Positions 7,654 to 16,555 of a DNA stretch of 25,939 nucleotides are shown piece after piece. Each line of letters starts with the position of its first letter. The stretch's first letter is position 1. Origin of the DNA: an uncultured Gammaproteobacteria bacterium (lineage in GTDB: Bacteria; Pseudomonadota; Gammaproteobacteria; Xanthomonadales; Xanthomonadaceae); assembly GCA_946885735.1 (NCBI GenBank), contig CAMPGW010000036.1, positions 1 through 25,939 on the forward strand. Reading direction: 5' to 3'. The notes under the pieces were generated by a model that saw only the letters and a list, made by a program, of their open reading frames with translations, was not told where the DNA came from and did no database searches. The translations under genes and the position numbers were made by a program.

Positions 7654-8595
7654 TCAATCCTTCGGGGCCCGCACCGGGATCTGCACGTTGCACAGCTCGA
7701 TGCGTCCTGCGGCTGCCACCGTCCAGTCGTCGCGACGATTGCGGCGCGCTTCCGTCACGGCGTCGAAGGTGGCCGAATCGGTGCGCAGCACTTCCAGCGG
7801 GGTGCGTTCCGCGGCCGGGACGTCGGCGGCGACGCGGATGGCGCGGATCGGCACGCGCTGCTCGGGCTTCTCGTAGAAGCCCAGCGGACCGGTGCCGCGG
7901 GGCAGGGTGGACAGCAGCTCCATGCCCTGAAGCACGCGGCCGACTACGGTGACGTTGCGGTCGAGGTGGCGCGGTGCGTGGCCGATGATCACGTACAGGC
8001 CGGAACCGTTGCCGCCCTGCGGGTCGTTGCCGCGGGCGACGCCGACGGCGCCGTAGCAATGGGTCAGCCAGGTCTGCTTGCCTTCGGCGTCGCGCGCCGC
8101 CGGGAAGCCGTCGCCGAATCCGACCTGCGGTGCGTAGACATCGCCGTCGGGCAAGCGCGAGAAGGGCGTGGCGGCGCTCACCGGCACGCTGAATTCCGGA
8201 TCGAAGCTGGCCTTCGCGCTGCCCAGCGGACGGGCCTTCTTCTCGTCCTCCTCGGGATCGCCCCACTGCACGACGTAGTTGTCCTGCGAGCGGATGACGG
8301 CCAGGCCGTCGAAGTACTTCTCGCGGACCAGCGTATTGATGTTCTGCGCGTGCAAGGGCACGAAGCCCGGCGCCAGTTCCATCACCACGCGGCCCGCGGG
8401 CAGCTCGAGATAGAGCGTGTTCTCGGGATCGGGCGCGCGCCAGTCGGCGGCCGGCGATTCCGCCAGGATCTCGCCCGCCGGCTTGTAGGGCGCCGGCTTG
8501 GCGGGCTCGTCCGCAAGCACCGACGCGGGCAGGGCCAGGAGCATGGCGGCAACCAGCAACCGGAGCGCGGGTGCGGGAATCGATGGGCGGGTCAT
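7654..8595 (-). CDS. Exported cyclophilin-type peptidyl-prolyl isomerase, divergent active site
   Basis: 313 residues starting at ATG 8595, chosen because it opens a signal peptide ([28 protein letters not shown], likely cut after residue 28) and follows a GGAGG site. The mature protein is probably periplasmic. The cyclophilin fold is recognisable from [14 protein letters not shown], the block [14 protein letters not shown], which keeps the catalytic-type Arg (R102) and Gln (Q110), and the core [14 protein letters not shown] followed later by [12 protein letters not shown]. The usual QFFI motif reads GLYV here, and the segment that normally holds the ligand-pocket tryptophan reads HAPRHLDRN. 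The protein is longer than a minimal cyclophilin (about 165 residues) because of insertions and a C-terminal tail. It leads an operon with the YkgJ-type gene. Confidence 0.9.
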   Translation of the reverse strand: MTRPSIPAPALRLLVAAMLLALPASVLADEPAKPAPYKPAGEILAESPAADWRAPDPENTLYLELPAGRVVMELAPGFVPLHAQNINTLVREKYFDGLAVIRSQDNYVVQWGDPEEDEKKARPLGSAKASFDPEFSVPVSAATPFSRLPDGDVYAPQVGFGDGFPAARDAEGKQTWLTHCYGAVGVARGNDPQGGNGSGLYVIIGHAPRHLDRNVTVVGRVLQGMELLSTLPRGTGPLGFYEKPEQRVPIRAIRVAADVPAAERTPLEVLRTDSATFDAVTEARRNRRDDWTVAAAGRIELCNVQIPVRAPKD

Positions 8596-8638
8596 GGAGC
8601 CTCCAAAGGTTGTTGTGTCGGTCAGGGTGGGACGTGTT

Positions 8639-9232
8639 CTACAGGACTTCCAGCGCCGCGGCCTTGCCGTGCAGCGCGGGTGCCAGGTAGGCCTGCGATC
8701 CGCAGGGGCGCAATCCGGCGGCGGCGAACCAGCGGCGATAGTCTGCCGCGCGGCGCGGCAGGTAACCGCGAAGGTCCCCGGTGATGTGATCCTCCTTCGC
8801 ATACAGCTCGAGGAAGGCGACGCCGCGGCAATGCTCGGCGAAGCCCGCCAGGCCGCGCTTGAGTTCGGCGGTCGGCACGTAGTGGATCACGTCCGAGCAC
8901 ACCAGCAGGTCCACCGGCTCGCCGAAGCGCAGTTCGCCCAGCTGCCCGAAGCCCGCCAGCGCGATGTTGCGGGCGCGACCATAGCGCGCGACGGCATATT
9001 CGCTGGAGTCGACGCCCTGGTAATGCAGGCTGGGCCGCAACGCGAGCAGCGGCGCCCGCCAGGCGGCCTCGCCGCAGCCCACGTCGAGCACGTTGCGGAC
9101 CGGGCGCCCGAGGTGGAATTCCGCCATCGCCACGGCGAGCGCGACCTTTCGCGCGAGCGCGGCTTTCGCGTCGCGGCCGCCATCCCGGTACCAGCGCTGG
9201 AAGTAGGCGCGGTCGTACTGCTTGCCGGCCAT
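8639..9232 (-). CDS. Class I SAM-dependent methyltransferase
   Basis: 197 residues. The Rossmann-type methyltransferase core is visible: motif I NVLDVGCGEAAW at residues 47-58 for SAM binding, an acidic residue after strand 2 in GVDSSEYAV (about 73-81), and DLLVCSDVIHYV (about 108-119) as motif IV. The N-terminal AYFQRWYRDGG is a lead-in often seen in small-molecule methyltransferases. The start at 9232 shares a base with the stop of the upstream dioxygenase gene (TGATG), so the pair is translationally coupled. The acceptor substrate is not deducible; a small molecule is more likely than RNA or protein given the size and lack of extra domains, which is inference. Confidence 0.9.
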   Translation of the reverse strand: MAGKQYDRAYFQRWYRDGGRDAKAALARKVALAVAMAEFHLGRPVRNVLDVGCGEAAWRAPLLALRPSLHYQGVDSSEYAVARYGRARNIALAGFGQLGELRFGEPVDLLVCSDVIHYVPTAELKRGLAGFAEHCRGVAFLELYAKEDHITGDLRGYLPRRAADYRRWFAAAGLRPCGSQAYLAPALHGKAAALEVL

Positions 9233-10008
9233 CAGACCTGGCCGATGATGACCGAGCGCATCGAGATCGAACTGATCACCTGCTCGTTGAAGAAGCTCAC
9301 CTCGTCGTCCTCGCGCTGCATGCCGAGAACGTAGAGCAGGGGCAGGTAGTGCTCGGGCGTCGGGATCGCCAGCAACGCGTCCGAGCCCAGGGTCTCGTAG
9401 CCGAGCAGGCCGTCGTGGTGCCCGGTCTGGATGTGCTCGGCGACGTCCTCGTCGAAGCGCTGCGCCCAGTCGTGGGGTTGCGGATCCTTGTGCTTGAACA
9501 GGCGCAGGTTGTGCACGATGTTGCCGCTCGCCACCACCAGCACGTCCTCGTCGCGCAGCGCACCCAGCGACTGGCCGAGGTCGTAGTGCCAGGCGCCGGG
9601 CTGCAGCGAGGACAGGCTCAACTGCGCGACCGGGATGTCGGCTTCCGGGAACATCGGTTGCAGCACGCCCCATGCGCCGTGGTCCAGGCCCCGGTGGTGG
9701 TCGATGTGCACGCGCACCCCGTCGGCCAACTCGGCCACCCTGTGCGCGAGCCAGGGACTGCCCGGGGCGGGATACCGGACATCGAAAAGCGCGCGCGGGA
9801 AGCCGCTGAAGTCGTGGATGGTGTCGAGTTTCTCGGCGCCGGTGACGTAGGCCCCGCGCGTCTCCCAGTGCGCCGAGATCGAAAGGATCGCGCGCGGTCG
9901 CCGCAACCGCTTCCCCAGGGCCTGCCAGCTGCGTCTGAACTCGTTGTCCTCGATCACGTTCATGGGCGAACCGTGGCCTAGGAAGAGCGCAGGTTGTGGC
10001 GTGGTCAT
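9232..10008 (-). CDS. ygiD: 4,5-DOPA-extradiol-dioxygenase-type class III extradiol dioxygenase
   Basis: 258 residues, close to the 262 of Escherichia coli YgiD. The family cleaves catechol-type rings next to the hydroxyl groups using a single metal ion. Likely metal ligands are H12 (LFLGHGSPMN), H47 (SISAHWET) and H220 (TPEHYLPLL); H166 in NIVHNLR and H110 in DHGAWGVL are further conserved histidines. I chose ATG 10008 because MTTPQPALFLGHGSPMN matches the family start; the frame extends to 10080 without resemblance. The ribosome site is weak. The stop overlaps the start of the methyltransferase gene. The physiological substrate is unknown even for YgiD, so the name reflects family only. It is transcribed away from the padR gene across a 114-bp space. 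Confidence 0.94.
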   Translation of the reverse strand: MTTPQPALFLGHGSPMNVIEDNEFRRSWQALGKRLRRPRAILSISAHWETRGAYVTGAEKLDTIHDFSGFPRALFDVRYPAPGSPWLAHRVAELADGVRVHIDHHRGLDHGAWGVLQPMFPEADIPVAQLSLSSLQPGAWHYDLGQSLGALRDEDVLVVASGNIVHNLRLFKHKDPQPHDWAQRFDEDVAEHIQTGHHDGLLGYETLGSDALLAIPTPEHYLPLLYVLGMQREDDEVSFFNEQVISSISMRSVIIGQV

Positions 10009-10091
10009 GATCGGAGCCGTGGGGGACGTAGGCCAGAGCTTACGCGCCGCGCCGCCGGCATCAAGCCCGGGCCATGACATCTGGCAGGTCC

Positions 10092-10114
10092 ACTATACCG
10101 AAGTCAGCTATAGT
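10092..10114. promoter_or_regulatory. Inverted repeat at the padR promoter, candidate PadR operator
   Basis: ACTATA, eleven bases, then TATAGT form a perfect 6-bp inverted repeat, the most AT-rich spot for several hundred bases. On the plus strand TATAGT (10109-10114) is a good -10 box whose start point would fall near 10121, right at the padR ATG. On the minus strand the other arm reads TATAGT too, facing the dioxygenase gene. No convincing -35 is seen for either. PadR proteins typically bind palindromes that cover their own promoter, so this is the best candidate for an autoregulatory site. Confidence 0.5.
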
Positions 10115-10122
10115 ATCGTCCC

Positions 10123-10503
10123 ATGACTAGTGAGCCGACCATGGACCTCGACCCCCTGCTGCGCAAGTTCCAGAAGGAACTCAGCGCGGGAACCGTGTCC
10201 CTGGTCCTGCTCAGCGTTCTCGACCAGGCGCGCGAGCCGATGTACGGCTACCAGATCGCCAAGCGCCTGGAGCAGGGCGGCGAGGGGATCCTCAGCGGCA
10301 AGCAGAGCGCCCTGTACCCGGTATTGCGCAACCTCGATGCCGCCGGGCTGCTCGCCAGCGACGTCGAACCCTCGGTGGCCGGCCCGCCGCGCCGCTATTA
10401 CCGCATCACCCCGCAGGGGCGTGAGCTCCTGCGGGCCTGGATCGCCACCTGGCGATCGACCCGTCGATTCGTAGACCACGTGCTGGAAGGAAACACGCCA
10501 TGA
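10123..10503 (+). CDS. PadR-family transcriptional repressor
   Basis: 126 residues. The winged helix-turn-helix of PadR is clear: VSLVLLSVLDQAREPMYGYQ (about residues 25-44), the recognition region SGKQSALYPVLRNLDAAGLL (about 58-77), and the wing RRYYRITPQGRELL (about 89-102). The start could be ATG 10123 or ATG 10141 (MDLDPLL). The candidate -10 box ends 8 bases before 10123, so the first would give an almost leaderless message; the second has GTGAG seven bases upstream and fits better with family N-termini. The stop overlaps the start of the membrane protein gene by ATGA. Such PadR genes commonly repress their own operon together with a HAAS-type partner; the inducer is unknown. Confidence 0.94.
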   Translation: MTSEPTMDLDPLLRKFQKELSAGTVSLVLLSVLDQAREPMYGYQIAKRLEQGGEGILSGKQSALYPVLRNLDAAGLLASDVEPSVAGPPRRYYRITPQGRELLRAWIATWRSTRRFVDHVLEGNTP

Positions 10504-11477
10504 GCGCCGCGATGCCGATTCCCCGGACGATCCCGGAATACCTCGACCAGTTGCGAGCCGCGCTTGCCGGGGCCGACGCCGCCCTGGTGCAGGACGCGCT
10601 CTACGACGCGGAGGATTATCTGCGCTCGGAATGGGCGGAGCATCCTGAACTCGACGAGGCCGGCCTGCTGGCCAGCGTCGCCGGAAGCTACGGCGCGCCG
10701 ACCGAGGTCGCCGACATCTATCGCGACACCGAGGCCACCGTGGCGCAGGCCCTGCGCATGCCGCCGCCGCGGCCGCGCGCCACCGGTCCCTTGCCGGGCC
10801 GCGCCGACGTGGCCGGGAATGCCGGCATCAGCGCTACACGCGCCGAGGCGCCGCGCTCGCTGGCGGCGCGCTTCTTCGGCGTGGCCGCCGATCCGCTGGC
10901 CTACACCTCGCTGCTGTATCTGCTGCTCTCGGCTGTGACCGGCCTGTTCTACTTCACTTGGGCGGTCACCGGGCTTTCCCTGACGGCCGGACTGGCCGTG
11001 CTGATCATCGGCATCCCGTTCGCGATCGTGTTCTTCGCCAGCGTCAGGCTGCTGTCGCTCGTGGAGGGTCGCGTGGTGGAGGCGATGCTCGGCGAGCGCA
11101 TGCCGCGGCGTCCGCCCTATGCCGACCGCAGCCTGCCACTGCTGGAACGCATCAAGGAACTCTTCGTGGACCCGCGCACCTGGTCGACCCTGGTCTACCA
11201 GGTACTGCTGATGCCGCTGGGCATCGCCTACTTCACCTTCGCCGTGGTTGCGCTATCGCTGTCGCTGGGCGTGGCGGCGCTGCCGATCGCCGGTCTGTTC
11301 GACGGCAGCCAATTCTGGTGGTTTGGCGTGCCGGTGGACATCCCGCTGTGGGCCCTGCCGATCACGCTCGCGGCCGGCGCGCTGATGCTGCTGCTGACCC
11401 TGCATGCGGTACGCGGCATCGGCAGGATGCACGGCACCCTGGCCAAGCACTTCCTGGTGAAGCTGGGCCCGGCTTGA
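10500..11477 (+). CDS. HAAS/DUF1700-like membrane protein with putative sensor domain
   Basis: 325 residues. The N-terminal 80 residues (IPEYLDQLRAALAG, DAEDYLRSEWAE, SYGAPTEVADIY) form a small helical module like the HAAS/DUF1700 domain that regularly accompanies PadR repressors. A Pro/Arg-rich linker (about 86-120) follows. Hydrophobic segments lie at about 133-158, 160-184, 238-268 and 280-305, giving four to six membrane passes; this part resembles the Pfam putative sensor family. A conserved charged loop sits between the two hydrophobic halves (LVEGRVVEAMLGERMPRR). Overlap with padR by ATGA shows coupling. A likely role is membrane signal detection that controls PadR, an inference from recurrent pairing. 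The stop lies 1 bp from the convergent MAPEG stop. Confidence 0.85.
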   Translation: MSAAMPIPRTIPEYLDQLRAALAGADAALVQDALYDAEDYLRSEWAEHPELDEAGLLASVAGSYGAPTEVADIYRDTEATVAQALRMPPPRPRATGPLPGRADVAGNAGISATRAEAPRSLAARFFGVAADPLAYTSLLYLLLSAVTGLFYFTWAVTGLSLTAGLAVLIIGIPFAIVFFASVRLLSLVEGRVVEAMLGERMPRRPPYADRSLPLLERIKELFVDPRTWSTLVYQVLLMPLGIAYFTFAVVALSLSLGVAALPIAGLFDGSQFWWFGVPVDIPLWALPITLAAGALMLLLTLHAVRGIGRMHGTLAKHFLVKLGPA

Positions 11478-11478
11478 A

Positions 11479-11880
11479 TCAGCCTGCCATTGCGCTTGCC
11501 AGCGCAGGCCATACGCCAACCAGTGCGATCACCCAGAGCGCCAGCCAGGCGAGAATGGCCAGGGTAAAGGGCGTGCCGCGCTTGCCGCCTTCGCGCACGT
11601 AGGCGACCTGGTACCAGGCCCGGCCGAACAACCAGGCGTAGCCAGCCCAGGCCGCCCAGGCCGGGTTGCCGTACAGGCTGGCAACCCACAAGGTCGGCAG
11701 GAACATCAGCGTCTGCTCGAGCAGGTTCTGGTGGGCGCGGAAGGCGCGTTCGAAGGCCGGCGGGCCGGTGACCGCCGGCGCGGCGACGCGATGCTGCCCG
11801 CGGGCGCGGCTGACGACGCTCATCGCGATGCCGAGAAGGAAGACCGTCAGCAGGGTGATCAGGACCGCGTGCAGGGGCAT
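11479..11880 (-). CDS. MAPEG-family membrane protein
   Basis: 133 residues with four hydrophobic segments (about 4-22, 50-68, 72-88 and 106-130). The family signature RAHQNLLEQT (residues about 48-57) follows FERAF, matching the RAxxNxxE pattern of MAPEG proteins, the group that includes microsomal glutathione transferases. The ATG at 11880 follows a GGAG site on the minus strand; the longer open frame up to 12171 runs antisense to the DUF1415 gene and is not part of it. A weak -10 (TACAGT, 11915-11910) lies upstream. Bacterial members are often of unknown activity, so glutathione transfer should not be assumed. It converges with the sensor gene, stop to stop 1 bp apart. Confidence 0.9.
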   Translation of the reverse strand: MPLHAVLITLLTVFLLGIAMSVVSRARGQHRVAAPAVTGPPAFERAFRAHQNLLEQTLMFLPTLWVASLYGNPAWAAWAGYAWLFGRAWYQVAYVREGGKRGTPFTLAILAWLALWVIALVGVWPALASAMAG

Positions 11881-11950
11881 GGCGACGCTCCGCGAGGGTG
11901 GACGGGCCCACTGTAGCAAGCGGCGGTTGCGGCTGCGGTATCGTGCGCAC

Positions 11951-12507
11951 ATGGTCCCTGCCACCCACGATCCCGTGCTGGTCCGGAGCCGCCTGTGGCT
12001 GGAGCGGGCGGTGATCGGCCTGAACCTGTGTCCCTTCGCCAAGGCCGTGCACGTGCAGGACCAGGTGCGCTGGGTGCACTCCGACGCCACCGACGAGCAG
12101 GCCCTGCTCGCCGACCTCGTCCACGAGTTGCAGCTGCTGCAGGACGCCGATCCGGCAAGCGTGCAGACCACGCTGATCGTGCATCCGCACGTGCTGGAGG
12201 ATTTCGAGGACTACAACCAGTTCCTCGATATCGCCGATGCGGCCATCGCCGAACTCGAGCTGGAAGGAGAAATCCAGGTCGCCAGCTTCCATCCGCAGTA
12301 CCGCTTCGCCGGCAGCGAACCGGATGCGATCGAGGACTTCAGCAACCGCTCGCCGTATCCGATGCTGCACCTGCTGCGCGAGAGCAGCATCGCCCGCGCG
12401 GTGGCGGCCTTCCCGGATGCCGAACGCATCTACGGGCGCAACATCGAGGCCTTGAGGCGATTGGGGCACGCCGGATGGCGCGCCTTGTGGAGCGATATCG
12501 CCGCGCC

Positions 12508-12511
<4 letters not shown>
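11951..12511 (+). CDS. DUF1415 family protein
   Basis: 186 residues, soluble. The segment RLWLERAVIGLNLCPFAKAV (residues 13-32) is the hallmark of DUF1415, with the conserved Cys in NLCPFA. Further conserved blocks are TTLIVHPHVLEDFEDYNQFL and SFHPQYRFAGSEPDAIEDFSN, then RSPYPMLHLLRE. The family has no established function; the Cys and His-rich conservation hints at catalysis or metal binding, which is inference. No ribosome site precedes ATG 11951. TATCGT at 11939-11944 could be a -10 placing the start point at the ATG itself, so the message may be leaderless. Its stop interlocks with the convergent acyl-CoA dehydrogenase stop in CTAG (12508-12511). Confidence 0.92.
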
Positions 12512-14298
<1,787 letters not shown>

Positions 14299-14315
14299 CG
14301 GGGTCTCGGAGGGGT

Positions 14316-14347
14316 CCATACCGGAGCGTATGGCGGGCCTAGTATGG
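14316..14347 (-). promoter_or_regulatory. Inverted repeat and -10-like box before acyl-CoA dehydrogenase
   Basis: CCATAC (14316-14321), six bases, then GTATGG (14328-14333) make a perfect inverted repeat; a third copy GTATGG lies at 14342-14347, one and a third helical turns away. On the minus strand CATACT (14346-14341) resembles a -10 box, which would put the transcription start close to 14334 and the inverted repeat just inside the leader of the acyl-CoA dehydrogenase gene. That is a usual place for a repressor site. The regulator is not known. Confidence 0.38.
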
Positions 14348-14361
14348 GGCAAGCCCGGCGC

Positions 14362-15540
14362 CTATGCCACCTCGCCGGCGGCGTGCCCCGAGGCCCATGC
14401 CCACTGGAAGTTGTAACCGCCCAGCCAGCCCGTCACGTCCACCACTTCACCGATGAAGTACAGGCCGGCCTGCAGTTTCGAGGCCATAGTGGTGGAGTTG
14501 AGTCCGCGCGTGTCCACGCCGCCGAGGGTGACCTCGGCCGTGCGATAACCTTCGGTGCCGCTGGCGACGATCGGCCAGTGCTGCAGGCGCTCGCCGATGT
14601 CGCGGAGCTTTTGCGGTTCCAGGCGACGCATCAGGTCGTTGCCCAGGAAGGCCTCGCACAGTCGCTGCGCCAGTCGCTTGGGCAGGGCGTCCGACAGCAC
14701 GGTGCGCAGCTCGGCCGCCGGGTGGAGTTCGCGTTGTTCGCGCAACCACTGGGCGGCGTCGCGGTCGGGCAACAGATCGAGCACCAGCTCGCGGCCCGGT
14801 TCCCAGTAATTGGAGATCTGCAGGATGGAAGGCCCGCTGATGCCGCGGTGGGTGAACAGCAGCGCATTGTCGAAGCGCGCCTTCCCGCAGCGCGCGCTCA
14901 CCGGCAACGAGACGCCGGCCAGGTCCGCGTAATGGTCCAGGTGCTTGCCACTCAGGGTCAGCGGCACCAGTCCCGCGCGCAAGGGCAGGACCTCGTGGCC
15001 GAAGCGCTTCGCCAGTTCGTAGCCGAAGGCGGTGGCGCCCATGGTGGGGATGGACAGGCCGCCGGTCGCGACCACGAGGGATTCGCTTCGCACCTCGCCA
15101 ATGGCCGTATCGAGACGGAATCCGCCACCGTCCAGCGCATCGAGGCCGGTCACCTCGCAGGAGGTCTCGACCCGCACGCCGGCCTGCGCGCACTCGGCCA
15201 GCAGCATCGCGACGATCTGCTTCGACGAAACGTCGCAGAACAGCTGCTCGAGCTCCTTCTCGTGCCAGGCGATGCCGTGCGCTTCCACCATCGCGATGAA
15301 GTCGGCCGGCGTGTAGCGGGCGAGGGCGCTCTTGCAGAAATGCGGGTTGGCCGAGAGGAACTGCGCCGGCGTGGTGCCGGTATTGGTGAAGTTGCAGCGG
15401 CCGCCGCCCGACATCAGGATCTTCTTGCCGCAGCGGTTCGCGTGCTCGAGCACGACGACGCGGCGGCCGCGCCGGCCCGCGGTCAGCGCGCACATCAGTC
15501 CCGCGGCACCGCCGCCGATGACGGCGACATCGGTTTCCAT
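14362..15540 (-). CDS. HI0933/BaiN-family NAD(P)/FAD-dependent flavoprotein
   Basis: 392 residues, the family's normal length. The FAD-binding dinucleotide motif GGGAAG is at residues 9-14, followed by KKILMSGGGRCNFTN (about 39-53), the signature of the HI0933/YhiN group. A second FAD-contacting stretch ESLVVATGGLSIPTMG lies near 150-165, and the C-terminal closing motif GEVVDVTGWLGGYNFQWAWA contains the last FAD contacts. Members are putative oxidoreductases; BaiN of clostridia acts on bile-acid intermediates, but the bacterial house-keeping role is unsettled. The ATG at 15540 overlaps the stop of the upstream NADPH oxidoreductase gene (TGATG), implying coupled translation of two redox enzymes. 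The longer frame reading to 15909 is antisense noise. Confidence 0.94.
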   Translation of the reverse strand: METDVAVIGGGAAGLMCALTAGRRGRRVVVLEHANRCGKKILMSGGGRCNFTNTGTTPAQFLSANPHFCKSALARYTPADFIAMVEAHGIAWHEKELEQLFCDVSSKQIVAMLLAECAQAGVRVETSCEVTGLDALDGGGFRLDTAIGEVRSESLVVATGGLSIPTMGATAFGYELAKRFGHEVLPLRAGLVPLTLSGKHLDHYADLAGVSLPVSARCGKARFDNALLFTHRGISGPSILQISNYWEPGRELVLDLLPDRDAAQWLREQRELHPAAELRTVLSDALPKRLAQRLCEAFLGNDLMRRLEPQKLRDIGERLQHWPIVASGTEGYRTAEVTLGGVDTRGLNSTTMASKLQAGLYFIGEVVDVTGWLGGYNFQWAWASGHAAGEVA

Positions 15541-16541
15541 CAGGCCTCGACCAGTTGCTTGCCGAAGTTGGCGCCCGAGTACAGGCGGCGCAGCGCCTCC
15601 GGGAAATGCTCCAGGCCGCGGACGATGTCCAGCTTGCTGGTGAGCTTGCCGGCCTGCACCCAGGGCGTCATCGCCTGCATCGCCTCGCCGGCGCGCTGCA
15701 CGTAGTCGATCACCACGAAGCCTTCCATGCGCGCCCGCGACGAGATCAGGTTGAGGTAGTTGGCCGGGCCGCGGGTCTCGCCGCCGGCGTTGTACTGCGA
15801 GATGCCGCCGCACAGCACGATCCGCGCGCGCATCCGCAAGCGCTTGAGCACCGCATCGAGGATCTCGCCGCCGACGTTGTCGAAATACACGTCCACGCCC
15901 TCCGGACAATGCTCACGCAGGGCCGCGCCGATCGGGCCGGCCTTGTAATCGATCGCGGCGTCGGCGCCGAGCGTGTCGAGCACGAACGCGCACTTGTCCG
16001 GCCCGCCGGCGATGCCCACCACGCGCATGCCGAGCGCCTTGCCGATCTGCACGACATTCGACCCGACGGCGCCGGCCGCCGCGGACACCACCAGCACTTC
16101 GTCCGCCTTCGCCTGGCCGATCTCGGTGAGGCCGAAGTAGGCGGTCAGTCCGGTCGCGCCGAACACGCTCAGCGCCCAGCCCGGATGCGGCAACGCCGCG
16201 GCGTCGAAGCGCTGCATGCCCTTGCCGTCGCCGACCAGCTCGGAGCGCACGCCGGTCATGGTGCTGACCCAGGTGCCGACCGGAAACTTCGGGTTGCGCG
16301 ATTCGACCACCTCGCCGATGCCTTGCGCGCGCATCACCTCGCCGAGCGCCACCGGCGGCCAGTAGGACTTGGCCTCGCTCATCCAGACGCGCATCGCCGG
16401 GTCGATGGACAGGTAGCGGACGGCCAGGCGCAGTTGCCCGTCCTCGAGCGGCTGGGTCGAAGATTCCCGCATCTCGAAATCGGAGTCCTTCGGCACACCT
16501 TCGGGACGGGCGACGAGGTGCAGGGATCGAATCGAGGGCAT
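15540..16541 (-). CDS. MDR-family NADP-dependent oxidoreductase (CurA/YncB-like)
   Basis: 333 residues. The medium-chain dehydrogenase/reductase fold lacks the zinc-binding residues of alcohol dehydrogenases and fits the leukotriene B4 dehydrogenase/CurA group, which reduce the double bond of enones and enals with NADPH. Seen in order: YLSIDPAMRVWM (about 43-54), the catalytic-domain block GEVMRAQGIGEVVES, the cofactor motif SAAAGAVGSNVVQIGKA (about 153-169) and VYFDNVGGEILD (about 218-229), typical of the group. The start at ATG 16541 has GGAG six bases upstream; the frame continues five codons further to a TTG that overlaps that site. Its start is 14 bp from the divergent monooxygenase start. 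Confidence 0.93.
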   Translation of the reverse strand: MPSIRSLHLVARPEGVPKDSDFEMRESSTQPLEDGQLRLAVRYLSIDPAMRVWMSEAKSYWPPVALGEVMRAQGIGEVVESRNPKFPVGTWVSTMTGVRSELVGDGKGMQRFDAAALPHPGWALSVFGATGLTAYFGLTEIGQAKADEVLVVSAAAGAVGSNVVQIGKALGMRVVGIAGGPDKCAFVLDTLGADAAIDYKAGPIGAALREHCPEGVDVYFDNVGGEILDAVLKRLRMRARIVLCGGISQYNAGGETRGPANYLNLISSRARMEGFVVIDYVQRAGEAMQAMTPWVQAGKLTSKLDIVRGLEHFPEALRRLYSGANFGKQLVEA

Positions 16542-16555
16542 GGCACACTCCGGCA

